From positions 10,075,495 through 10,139,494 of the forward strand of contig OZ234502.1 of NCBI GenBank assembly GCA_965153455.1: a DNA stretch of 64,000 nucleotides. The letters run 5' to 3'. Shown here in pieces: positions 13,576 to 24,709 of the stretch (position 1 is the first letter of the stretch; the number at the start of each line of letters is the position of its first letter). Source of the DNA: Sphagnum compactum. Taxonomy: Eukaryota; Bryophyta; Sphagnopsida; Sphagnales. Below the pieces are notes generated by a model. The model searched no databases and was not told where the DNA came from. It worked only from the letters and a program-made list of their open reading frames with translations. A program made the translations under genes and the position numbers.

Positions 13576-13805
13576 ATGGGGAAATGTTTTAGCGAGGACA
13601 TGAATGTCGCTGAGAATTCGGAATGCCGAGGCAATTCTCTCACTGTTTCTCCACAAGTGCACAGCCCTACACCCCTATACTCGAGTGGCCAAAATCAAGA
13701 GGTGATTGCACACACTTGTGCCTGTGGCAACTCGGACTCGGAGGTGGACGATGGCTCAAATGGTACAGGACAAGTTACACGCTCCGTATCAGCCAGTCTG
13801 GAGTG

Positions 13806-13998
13806 GCGGAATGATGTAACCGCTAGTACAAGCGAACGGACATATTATTCAACAGCGTCGGTGGAGCTGTGGACTGAGTTGCGAATGATGTGACCACTAG
13901 TACAAGCGAACAGACATTTTATTCAACAGCACCAGTGGAGCTGTGGACTAAGGTGCGGAATGATGCAACTACGAGTACAGGTGAACAGACATGTTATT
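13806..13998 (+). repeat. 75-bp (25-codon) internal repeat in the kinase relic, about 2.6 copies
   Basis: AATGATG followed by a CTAGTACAAGCGAAC-like word recurs at 13810, 13884 and 13959. The second interval is 75 bp and the first is 74 bp, because one G is missing before the second copy. Unit translation is RNDVTASTSERTYYSTASVE-like, serine/threonine-rich. Confidence 0.85.
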
Positions 13999-14971
13999 CA
14001 AAAGCACCGATAGCCGTGGAATGATCTTTTGTCGAAGGATCTGCAAGACCCAAATTTTGTGTTGGAGACTCCAAATGAGGCGAGAGTTGTGTGGAAGTGC
14101 TTCTATTAGACCAATCCGATGTTGATTTAGAAAACCCGATTGCTGAAGGTGGCCAAGCACATGTTTACTTTGCTAGTTGCGACAAGTTTTCTACGCCTGT
14201 GGTCGTCAAAAGATTGAAGTACAGAAACGTCGACTTGTTTCCGTTGCAAAGGCGAATGGAAATGGTGATGAAAACTATGAAACAGAGGAACTTGCGAACT
14301 CTCATAGACAGTCGCATGAGAGTTCGCAAAAGGAAGGGGAAATTGGAGAAAGGGGGAATGCCATTTGACTACAACAACACCATCACTATGATGATGCACA
14401 TTGCACAGGGGATGGAGGACTTACACAGCTGTGATTTGATACACGCAGACTTAAAGGCTTCGAACATCCTTGTTACAACGCTGATTGTGGATTGTGAGGA
14501 AGAGGACAATGGATTGGAGCAAGTTTCGCAGTCAATATATTTTTATGTGAAGATTGGGGACTTTGAGAGTTCAGGACATCGTGGGTACACTCTTTTGGAG
14601 GGCACCCAAAGTTTTGCAAGCTTTGAAAGATAGAGTCCAGCCCGTACTGTCACCTGCGGCAGATGTGTATAGTTTTGGAATGTTATGTTATGAGCTACTA
14701 ACTGGACTTATTCCACTCGAAGAGCTTGAGTCGAACAACTATGATGCAATTATTTCAGGGCAAAGACCTAAGCTTCCCGATCATGTGAATTTTACGATGC
14801 AAAATTTGTTGCGTGCTTGTTGGCATGCGGAGCCACGAAAGCGACCTGGATGGACAACAATTATAAGCATCTTGGAGAAGGAACGATTACGACGCCCGCC
14901 GGGTCCACATTCTACGAGGAGTCCCAAGAGGCAGGCCAAACCTAAGATCGAGATGGATTGGGAGACGGCCC

Positions 14972-15056
14972 AAGATGCAACCACGACCTTGGAAACGCAA
15001 GATGCGACTACAATCTTGGAAACGCAAGATGCGACTACAACCTTGGAAACTTCAAC
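14972..15056 (+). repeat. 27-bp repeat encoding QDATTTLET, three copies
   Basis: CAAGATGC-AC-AC-ACCTTGGAAACG recurs three times in frame just before the 15070 stop of the kinase relic. It forms an acidic threonine-rich linker between the kinase C-lobe and the tryptophan-rich domain. Confidence 0.85.
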
Positions 15057-15696
15057 GTCGGTTGTAACTTGAGAGAAGGCGGTTGCCTATGGACTTGACC
15101 AGGAGGCAGTTGTGGCTTGGGAGGCGCAGGTTGCTCGATATAATAGGTCGATCGAGAAGACGATCGTAGCCCTAGCGTCGGCTGCAAAGCAAAATATTAC
15201 ATGGAGGTGGAAATGGGGGGAGGAAGCAGACTTGGTGGAAGCAGTGGGGGCAGAAAAGACATTTAAAACCTCAAAAGCTGCGTTTGAGGACGTTTGGTGG
15301 GAGGTCAAGGAGATATGGGCTAATCAGGTGAAGTTGAGTGACACTTCTGAAAGTTGGATGGTGGATATGATCTGGGACTACCTGGCAGAGAAGCCTTACA
15401 ATCTTTTAGGCCCAATAGCCTTAACAGCTTGGGTAAAAGAAATTTTGGCAACCTCAAAAGATTGGCAAGCTTTTCAAGTAAGCTTCGATGATTGGCACTT
15501 TGAAAATCGAAACAGCTTCGAAGCTTGGCTAAAAGATCTGGAGGCAGCCTCATATGCTTGGCAGGCAGCGCATGTTGCGTTGGCTGCTTGGCAACCAGAA
15601 CATCCATTAGCCTTCACAGCTTGGCATACCATTATGAAGGAAAGGGCAACGCAATGTTGGGGAGACACCCCTGTATGTGGTACACTATCTCTATAA

Positions 15697-16195
15697 TCGC
15701 GAACTCTAACATAGCCTCTCGTACTACCCCCCCTTGTCCCAATAGTCATTGCCTATGAATGGCCCTGTATTGTCACAACAAACCCTAACCTAACTTGTCT
15801 AGACTTAGGAATGGCCCTGAATTTCCTCTACAAATTTGTATTCACACCCTTTGTTGGCTGATAGGCAAGGATATTATGTTTAGATTCATTATAGAGTGTA
15901 ATAGATTAAGGGATTTTGGCCCCTAGATAATAGATCTATATGAGGGTTTTTGAAAGATGATATTTTGGCTTGTGTTGAAATTTGAGATTAATTATAGAGT
16001 TATAATATCTTGAAGGATTTGGTTTCTTTGAGAGGATTTTTTTGAAGATTATATTTTTGCATGGTGAAATATTTGAGTTTCCACAATTCTTCTTTCGCCT
16101 TAAAATCCTTTTGAATGTAATTGGCAAGGCCACAGTGTGACACACCCCTTGTTGTATAGTAGTAGTTTTTGCTAAACTTATTTTGGGTATTATAT
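15697..16195. other. Intergenic, no gene seen
   Basis: AT-rich 3' flank of the kinase relic. No open frame of interest. A possible repeat-element border (GTGTTGTGACCCGTGG) begins at about 16202, where composition turns abruptly GC-rich. Confidence 0.5.
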
Positions 16196-16201
16196 AAACG
16201 A

Positions 16202-16678
16202 GTGTTGTGACCCGTGGCTACGCCACTCCAGCCACCCGTGGCACCTTGCCCGGCCCCCCGCAGCGGTTGCCCTGGCCGCTGATTTTTTTGGCCTTTCTGA
16301 GGACTTCGTTTCAGGACCCTAACGACAGGTTTTCTCTCTGAGGATCTCGTTTCAGGTCCCCAACGACGGGTTTTCTTTCTGAGAACCTCGTTTTAGGTCT
16401 GTCCCGAGGTCTGGACCGGGTACTGAGAATCTCGATTGAGGTCCTTTACCGAGGATTCTGGCCACCTCGGTTCAGGTCCTCGAAGGTTTGAGGACCTCGC
16501 TCGTTTCAGGACCTCGTCTTTTTTTTTTTCTTCTTCTTGGGGATGTGGTTTAGGGGTTTAAGATAGACAGACGGACGGACAGACGGGATCTGGGTTTCAG
16601 GACCTCGACAGACGGACAAACGGGATTTGGGTTTCAGGACCTCGACAGACAAACAGACACACACACACACACACACAA
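16202..16678. repeat. GC-rich degenerate repeat ending in an (AC)n run
   Basis: Words of the type TGAGGACCTCGTTTCAGG recur with imperfect spacing of 55-60 bp from about 16300 to 16520. They are followed by two copies of a GACAGACGGACAAACGGG-type unit (16560-16640) and an (AC)n microsatellite near 16655-16678. Composition is unlike the AT-rich flanks. Confidence 0.7.
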
Positions 16679-17012
16679 CGTTTGCTTGTGCCTTGATTAT
16701 CACCTCACCTATCCTATTTTGCCATCTACTACAGACCAGCTCCACAGGGAACGGGCAGTGACTGGAAGAATCTTCCAGGCACTGCCCAATTTTTGTCCAC
16801 ACAGACAGACACCACGTTTGCTTTTATGTATAAGATATGTGCCATGGGTGCTGATTTTGTGCCCTGATTATCACCTCACCTATCCTATTTTGCCATCTAC
16901 TACAGACTAGCTCCACAGGGAACGGCCAGTGACTGGAAGAATCTTCCAGGCACTGCCCAATTTTTGTCCACACAGACAGACACCACGTTTGCTTTTATAT
17001 ATAAGATGTGCA
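16679..17012. repeat. 171-bp tandem duplication with heat-shock-element-like palindrome and TATA motif
   Basis: GATTATCACCTCACCTATCC recurs at 16695 and 16866, a period of 171 bp, with very few differences. Each copy carries a near-perfect inverted repeat (16753-16787 and 16924-16957) whose centre, GGAAGAATCTTCC, matches the nGAAnnTTCn heat-shock element. About 40 bp further on is a TATA-like word (TATGTATAA in copy 1, TATATATAA at 16996-17004 in copy 2). No gene follows. Confidence 0.9.
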
Positions 17013-19100
17013 GATCCCCATATAGCCTTTCAACTAGTGACATAATATTTTCCATGTGTGAAGGTTTATTTGGGGGTGTGAGCAAATTTGGGGGGTGAAC
17101 GCACAAGGGAGTAGTTACAAAAGCTTGGAAGGCCATTGAAGTCAAGAATGAAAGTTCAAATCAGGGGAGCATGTACCTTTGAAGAAAAAGCTTGGAAATT
17201 GGGTGTTTCCTTTAGCCATAATTAGACCTTAAACCAACAACTTTCGCAAGGTGGCTACATCATGACCTTTCATGTTGCACATATTTTTCCTCAAAGGGCT
17301 AGCAATTAGCCAACACCTATAGATTTTTTTTTTCAGGGTTGTAGCCTATAGTTGTTACCTTACACTTTTGCTTGTAACCACTAACTAGTAGTCACATGTC
17401 TCCTTATAAAAATCATCAAAATTTAGTGGCACTAGAATTTAGATTGTATAAATGTGCACACTACACAATATCATGGTAATGCCATGATACCATGGCAATT
17501 GGCTACTATATGCATTAGTTACAAGCTTCAAGTGCTTTTATTGTTATTGCTCTCTGCTTAAAAGCTTACTAGTTTAGTGCATTGTTTGTGATGATTCTAT
17601 AACTTAGGTAATAACTAAAATCCAAATTTGGTAGCTATTGGTAATGGTGCATGCAATAATATAATTTCAACATGAATTATGGGTGGCTTGTAGCCATGCT
17701 ACCTTACACTTTGCCTTGTAGCCATGGAGTTACAATTTACGCATAGCCATTGGAGTTTTGATTGAAATTTGGAATTCATGATTCAACATGAGGAGCTTGC
17801 AATTTAGTCTACATTCTATTGCATTTAATTGCATTGTGTGAATCTGAAATAAAATCTACTTGCATAATGTAGGTAGTAGATATTAGGAGTGTTGTTTCAA
17901 CTTTGCATTGCTACAACCCAATATATTACATTTGTGATTCTATAGCATGGGAGTGTTGCATGTCAAACTTTTGGTTTTTTGCATTTTTCAAGGTTCTATA
18001 GATTTGTGGTTTTCATTTCAGTACATGGGGTGTTAGGTTTTGAGTTTTGGGTTTTGGGTCACAAGTACTTGGAAGTTTGGATCTAAGAAGTTGGAGATTG
18101 TAAGAACTTGGAGCTTGGAAGGTGTTAGAATTTTTTGGGACTTTCAAAGGTTTTGGGTTTTAAGTGTTTCAAGTGGTTGAAGTTGCAAATTGCAATGGCA
18201 TTTCTAAAGTTATTTGTGAACTTCAAGTCGAATTCATTTTTCTCCAATTGTAATGCAAACAATAGTGTCAATAGGTATTCACTTCACATTGATCCAAGTT
18301 TTGTCAATTCTTATAATAACACTTTGGTTCCATAGAATTTTGGAAAGGCTCCAATGTTTTGTCCCCCAATTCAAAGCAAAAAAATTCTAATTTTGAACCC
18401 ATCCCCTTGTCTTTTGATTTGATGAAGATCATAAATTTTGTTGTTGTGGAACTTCCATAAAAAAAAGTTCGAAAGAACTATGATGCAAGTCAAAAATGGT
18501 TGATGAGGTCTTGGTTTCTATAAAAAGTGCTATTTGTGAAACCATCATTGGTGTGGGCAAGCACACTATGCCCAAGTGAGACAACTTGGAAAAACACATG
18601 GAAAAATGACAAGTAGAACACAATGTCCTTAATAAAAGCTTGAAGAAAATTCAAGCTTATTATGAGAAGAACAACAAGCATTCTTGGACCTTGGTGTTAT
18701 TTGTTGTTTAATGACCCCAATTTTTTCTACAAGTGGGTGATGGTATGGCAATGGAAAATTATCCCAGAAATGTGCAATTTGTTATTTTTCACATTATGTA
18801 AAATGGGTAGCTAGTTGAGTATGAAGCTTTGAAGCTTATGTTTGAATACCTAAGGGCAAAGCGAAGCACTAGAGTGATATTTCTAAGTGAGAATTTAGCA
18901 AACACATTCACTTTCAAGTTTTGAAAGGTCTTGAAAATGATAGTGACAAGAGCAAAATATTTTTCAATCACCTACAATCAGGTGACTTTTATTGATAACC
19001 CTAAATTCTAAACCCTATTCTATTGATTATCTATCCATGTTTATGTGGTAGATAATTGGGTTTGCATTCCCTTGTTTATTTTTACATAGGTGGTTGATGG
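17013..19100. other. AT-rich intergenic, no gene seen
   Basis: Low-complexity AT-rich DNA with many stops in all frames. A few stretches (about 18460-18720) look like an old decayed reading frame but match nothing I recognise. Confidence 0.55.
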
Positions 19101-19108
19101 GTCTAGTG

Positions 19109-19760
19109 CTAACAATGTGACAAAGTGCATAAGCCCTCACATGTGAGTTCGGAATAGGCCCTCACATATTGCCTCAAATTTTCATTCGTGGCATTCACAA
19201 GGTCGCGGAGTTTGCACCTAGAAATGTAATCGGAGTTTCTCGGAATGAACTCCGCCTCAATGCGATCCTTGAAAAACTCCCACGTATAGCCATGGTTCTT
19301 GCCCTCCTCTTGTCTCACCGTCCGCCACCATGTGGCGGCATAGCCTTTCAAGTAGGATTGGGCAAGCTCCACGGCGGAATTCCGTCCAACCTTGGGTGGC
19401 ATGGATATAATCATCCATTTCCGCAAGCCAAGCATCCACCACCTTACGGTCTCGGGCACCATCGAAATTCCCGGGCTTGGCCGGTTGAAACCTTTCACCT
19501 TTGGAGGCCCCCGTTTTGAGGGCCGCCACCAACTCACCAAAGTCGGGCCTATTCATCTTGAGGAGGACTTCAAGTTGCTCCGGGGTGAATAGGACCGAGC
19601 TCCATTGTTCCTCCTCACTCTCGGGTTCAACCTCGGGCTCATCTTGGTCCTCCCGGAAGTTTGGTTCCTCCCCAATTGATTCGGGCGGGGCTACTAGGTC
19701 ATCGACAGGCTCCTCGGACCTAGGCTCTGGGGCTAGTTTCCGGTTCTTCTTGGGTGCCAT
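19109..19760 (-). pseudogene. LTR-retrotransposon gag fragment, frameshifted and truncated
   Basis: The likely gag start is the ATG at 19760 (MAPKKNRKLAPEP), 28 bp after the primer-binding site on the same strand. An acidic N-terminal region (EPEVEPESEEEQW) is followed by a Retrotrans_gag-like core with AAATWW-type (YAATWWRTV), FFKDRIEAEFIP and LRQYVRAYSEL motifs, typical of plant Ty3/Gypsy capsid. The frame is interrupted by an indel near 19390-19400, where homology moves to another frame. It ends near 19109 with no nucleocapsid knuckle, protease, reverse transcriptase or integrase following, so the element is dead and 3'-deleted. Confidence 0.8.
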
Positions 19761-19787
19761 CCCAAAAATGTCGTTGAGCTTCACCTT

Positions 19788-19801
19788 GAGCTCTGATACC
19801 A
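19788..19801 (-). other. Retrotransposon primer-binding site (initiator tRNA-Met)
   Basis: On the minus strand, TGGTATCAGAGC, the standard plant primer site complementary to the 3' end of initiator tRNA-Met, lies 2 bp after the CA end of the LTR. Confidence 0.85.
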
Positions 19802-19803
19802 CG

Positions 19804-20624
19804 TGACGCGCTCCTTGGTCCCGGGGTGAACCCACTTGAGGGTTCACCAATGTGAAGTTGCGGAAAGTGGGGACCGAAGGGCACGCTCCCGACTTCCAAC
19901 TCTAGAAAGGGGTAGAGGGTCGAGTTGGAAGCCCCGGGATTAGACTAGGAAGATGGACTAGTAGATCAAGCACGAATCTGCATCCAAAACCAACCACAAA
20001 TGGGTTAGTTCACATTCGGGAACACCCTTGGGTGTTGGGACAAGCCACGGGCACTTTGGACTACTTGACTCACCACGGCCCGGACTTGGGGGAAGCCACC
20101 ACCTTCCCCCCTTATAGTTATCTCTGCAGCTCACCACAGAGGCTACATCCAAATGGCACATTTTGTTGGGACTCCCGAAATGGAGTCCCGAAACTGTCCC
20201 GGCGGGACTCTCGGGACTTTGAACAATCATAACTCCCGATTCCGAAGTCCGATCGCAACAAGGTCTAAACCAAAGTTGTAGCCCTCGTCGAGATCTTTCC
20301 AACGCCATGTCGCACTCCCTGAGGCGACGTCGGGAAAGGGTCGATTCCCGACTTTTAGTGGTCGGGAGTCAAATTGCCAGTTTGACTCCCGGCCCTTCTT
20401 TTGCCCATAACTTGGGCTGCAGATGTCCAAATGGCCAATGCGAGGCCATTTTCGATATCTACGTTTCAAGAACTTTTCAATGACACCAAGAACACCCCAA
20501 TGCGAGGTGTTTTGGGCCTTGCTGTTAAGCTCTAAACATTCGGGAGTCCTGGAGGACTCCAAACCTCCAACTTTTCCAAGTGTTGGGCTTCACCCCCACA
20601 CTTGGACAAAGTGGGGTTGCGACA
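19804..20624 (-). mobile_element. 5' LTR of a Ty3/Gypsy-like retrotransposon
   Basis: The 3' border is set by the primer-binding site: the LTR would end GCGTCA at 19804. The 5' border is inferred from TGTCGCAACCCC at 20624, giving an LTR of about 821 bp with short imperfect TGTCGC/GCGTCA inverted ends. Composition is clearly more GC-rich than the flanks on the right. No second LTR is seen in the window, so the left border and target-site duplication cannot be checked. Confidence 0.6.
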
Positions 20625-23600
20625 TCATTCTTCTTTGTATTGAAATGGACCGCTTTCTCTGCTGTCATTACCACATGTCATCAAACCTATGAGTTCACAA
20701 CACAACAAGTTGTTTGGATATTCACATACGGATTATCTATAAAATCTTCAAAAGATCTTAAATTCCTCTAACTATGTTTTTCCTTTGCAATCAATTCATT
20801 AGTCTACAGACGTTCTGATACAAGTCTTTTGTGTGACCTGTTCAATTTTATGTTCAAGTCAATAATGGAGATTCTACCATGACTATTAGTGTGTTCATAG
20901 TGTAAAGTTCCTTCATGAAATTTCATTTGAAACCAATGACAGGCAGCATAGGTTGACATGTTTGGAAGGAAAATGTTGGGAACCCAACAAACCCAAAAGC
21001 CATATTAAATTGTGCTTGGAAAATCAAGATAATTATATTAGTTAGCAAGCTTATTGCCTTCCTTAAGTAGTCTCCACTTTTAGAGTAGACATTATGACCA
21101 TTTTGTTTCCTCTCATTTGCAAAGCTTCAACTTTGATCTAACCAATATGATTTACAATAATAACATAAACTATTTACATAATAACATAAATTATCACCTA
21201 CATCTTATATTGCATCTCATGTTTATAATCTATAACCATCCTAAGTTGTATGTAATGAAATCCAAAACTTCAACAACCCCATTATTGTTGAAAAGATCAC
21301 ACAAACATGTTCAAGTATAGTTAAGTGGATTACTTAACCTCCAAGTCGTTGTTTCACTTGAGATTTACTTGCCTCCTTGAAGATCTAGCATGGACTTGAA
21401 ATGGCCATCACTTTTGCTCCAAGCTGGTTCCTTGACTTGCACTATAGAATGTAAATGTTGATAATGCAAATGATGTTTCAATAGGACAGAACCTCTAGTA
21501 GCAACAAACAATTAAAACTTGAAACAATGACAATTCCAAATGTACTTCCAGGAAGTTTAACATTGTCCTCATAAACTTTTTAAATGAAAATAAAAGACAA
21601 GTTCAACAAATGGACCAAATTATTTAACTTCATCAATTCTGAAACAACCATTGCAACATTTGGCAAATATGCAAAATATTTAAATAAACCTTTTTCAAGT
21701 ACATGCATAGGACACATGTATCCAAGATAAAAACAATGTGGTTAATGGGTTAAAGGTAATACATAGATATAGTGCCAAAGGCAAACTTAATTACTGTAAT
21801 ATACTAAATTTTTCTTTGCAAAGTAAAATGTCTAGATCTAAAAACTGAAAATTTCTATTGTAGAGCTTCATGTTGAGAAATAATAAAAACCAATTCACAT
21901 GTTTGTTATTACAAAAATGTCCTCCAACAAATTCCACAAAAATGTCATGTAACCAATAGCTTTAAAATATTGCTACAACATTCTATATTTTTTTAATAGA
22001 TCAACTTTTGACACAGGGCTAGTGTGCCTACCTTAGTTGCTAGTCACTTAACAAAATTTGCCTTTTGAAACATGGGTGAAAGAAGGGGATTTTTTGTTCT
22101 AGGTGAAAGAAAGGCATATTCTTTCCTTGTAACATGTTTTGGTAGTGGAGTAGCTGATTTTTTCCTCATCCTATGTTTTAGTACATGTGTTATAAGCACA
22201 TGTACATGATTTGGGGACATGCTTTCGTTTGCAACTCCATCTACTTCCTATAATGTGTCAACAAATCTAGGTTTTTGACGCACTCGTAAACTCCTTAACT
22301 GATTCAACTGCGAGTCCAAAGGTGAAAACGATGAAAGAAAAAATAGTTCGGGTATGCTCTCTAGCTCGTAACACTTTTGGGGTAAGAGGGGTGTGCTAGA
22401 GCTTCGGGATGGGGACTAGGACGAGTGACAAGCAGGTCAATTATTCATACAAACCTACGCAAACCAAACAACAAGTTGGTTAGTGCATAGTTGGAACAAT
22501 TTTGGTGACCCATTGAAATTAACTTTCCACAATCTGATTAGAGGTGCATTTATGGGGTTCCAAATAAGCCCTATGGGAGAAATTTTGTATTACATCATAG
22601 TCCAACTTAATGAATCAATAAAAATCTGAAAATATGCATATTAAATATCCTTTTTGGTCCTCCATTTTCAGTCTTTATCACTTGGTGACCACCATGTATT
22701 AATTTTATTTCATTTTTTACATTTGTGATCTACACAATATTCAAATTAGTCTTTTTTAATGTGATTATTATGATCACTACCAATAATAATATGCACTGAG
22801 CCTATTGAACACTAGGTTCAATTTTCAATTTCAATTTTTTAAAAATTATCCAAATTGTTTTAAGTTATTTTTGGACTTTTTAAAGTCCAAAATTAATTAA
22901 ATACATGTTTAATGCACAAGAACAACACATTACACCTACATTATGCACACACTTGAACAAAAACTTTAGATTGCCACTTATCATGAACATGATAAAAATT
23001 TGAAATGGGAATTTTGAAGCTTGAAATTAAAGTTCTCAAATAAACAATCCAATACCAAATTGTGACCAAACAAAAATAAAATAAAAATGGATGCTATGAA
23101 AAGCAACTTGCCTTATGATTGAAAATTTGCCTTTGATGTGCACAAGCTTTTCGTTTGCAAGCAATCAACACACCAAAACCATAAAGCTTCATGCCTAATG
23201 AAAACAAAAAAAATTGATAGTTAACTTACATATGTTGTAAATGATCCAAAACCTTTCTAGCAACAAAGCCTTCATGTTTGATGAAAACAAAAAAACATTA
23301 ATAGATTTCAAGCCAATGGAGCCGTAAACACTTACATAATGGAGTTGAAAGTTCTAAAGCTTCATAAATGATTAAAACATATAGGAAGTCAATAATCAAT
23401 GCAAGAACTCTTAAACAATAATAATGGAGTCAAAAGTCGAAAGCCAAAAACTAAAATCAAATGAACAATGTACCAAAAGCTTTGGAGTTTCACACTTTGA
23501 TGAACACATAAAAGAACATTGATAAATTTCAAGTGGAAAAGATGAAAACACTTATCCAATGGAGTTGAAAGCTCTAGAGCTTCACAAATGATGAACACAT

Positions 23601-24709
23601 ATAATCAACACAAGAACTTTTAAACAACAACAACAAAATTGAAAGTTGAAAGCTAAAAGCCAAAAGCAAATGAATAACACATCAAAATCTCTTGCAAAGT
23701 GAAAAGATAACAATGTGGAGCCATTGAAAGTGAAAATCTTAACAATGATGGATTTTGAAATTGCAAATCTTGCTCCCCTATTCTTCACAATGAAGATCAA
23801 ACCCCAACATGAAATGATGCTTAAGATTTTTTATTTTCATATTTTTAGTAGCACCAAATTTGGCTAAATATACTTATGGGTGATTGCCACTTGAGCAACA
23901 TAAAAAAAAATTGAAAAGAAAAAAACACTACACTAATTGATTCTAAGCATGGGACATTTATAATATTTAGAAACAATTTAGTTGAATTTTTACTTTTTAC
24001 CATGGTACCAATGTGGAATAAGTTGCCAATGGGGGAAATAAACTTATTTATATTTAAACTTATTTATATTTATAAATTATATATATATATATAATTATTT
24101 TAAATTTAAAAATTAATAAATTTTCTTTTAAAAACTGCACAGCTAACTAAAGACAACGTTGTCTGTAAATTCAACGGTTCCCAATACGTTTGAGTCCACT
24201 GGAATCGAGGAATTCCTCGGGAATCTTGAGTCGAGGACTCCTGGGCAAATCTTTGGCCTCACAAGTTGAGGAATCCTGCCAGAGAAATCCCCCCAGAAGC
24301 TCGGAAAATGCGGGTTGTGACGCTTTCCTGACGGCACGTTTTTGAAGCGGCAAACAGCTGCGAAGATAGAACCGAACCATCTCACTTCAGAACTTAATGC
24401 AGCTTGGTCTCATCAGAGATGACTATGTCGATTCCGCAGAAACCTACCGGAGGTCTTGATGGGGCTCCGGCTTGATCGACCTTGAGATGATTTGAACTGT
24501 TTTTTTTGTTTTTGGTGAGGAGAAAAGAGATAGACTTGTGCAGATTCCTGGCTGTGATATAATGCATAATTTGCAGGTTGGAGATTCATCAAGGAAAAAA
24601 AACGGAAATAGAGAGAGTAGGGAGATTAATATCTTTGTGTTGGCAGTAGTGGTTGTGTTGATCTGACAGGGCAATAACATTATTATCGATCACTTGGGAC
24701 TTAATACTC
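20625..24709. other. AT-rich intergenic, no gene seen
   Basis: About 4 kb of AT-rich, stop-dense DNA. Degenerate duplicated words (AACTTTTAAACAACAACAA; CACATATAATCAA) occur around 23340-23660. An (AT)n run lies at about 24076-24096. From about 24140, composition becomes CpG-richer, which may be the promoter and leader of the membrane protein gene at 24710. Confidence 0.5.

Larger units (their letters stand above)
13576..15696 (+). pseudogene. Protein kinase pseudogene with C-terminal tryptophan-rich repeat domain
   Basis: Three collinear coding segments are broken by indels and stops. Segment 1 (13576 onward) opens with MGKCFSEDM and runs into a 75-bp repeat. Segment 2 (about 14091-14600) is the kinase N-lobe and catalytic loop: a degenerate glycine loop (EGGQAHVYFA), VVVKRLK with the ATP lysine, HADLKASNIL in place of HRDLKxxN, and GDFES in place of DFG. 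Segment 3, one frame further (about 14560-15072), has GTLFWRAPK for the APE region, DVYSFGMLCYELLTG and the C-lobe arginine (KRPGW). After a stop at 15070 the same frame continues to 15696 through a domain with about 17 tryptophans in 194 residues. The aC-b5 part of the N-lobe appears deleted. Disablements seen: a 1-bp loss near 13885, stops near 14020 and 14070, a frameshift near 14560-14610, and the 15070 stop. An intact relative may exist elsewhere in this genome. Confidence 0.75.

Noticed and set aside
16753-16787. microRNA precursor hairpin
   Set aside because: The inverted repeat is only 35 bp with almost no loop; a heat-shock-element-type palindrome explains it better.
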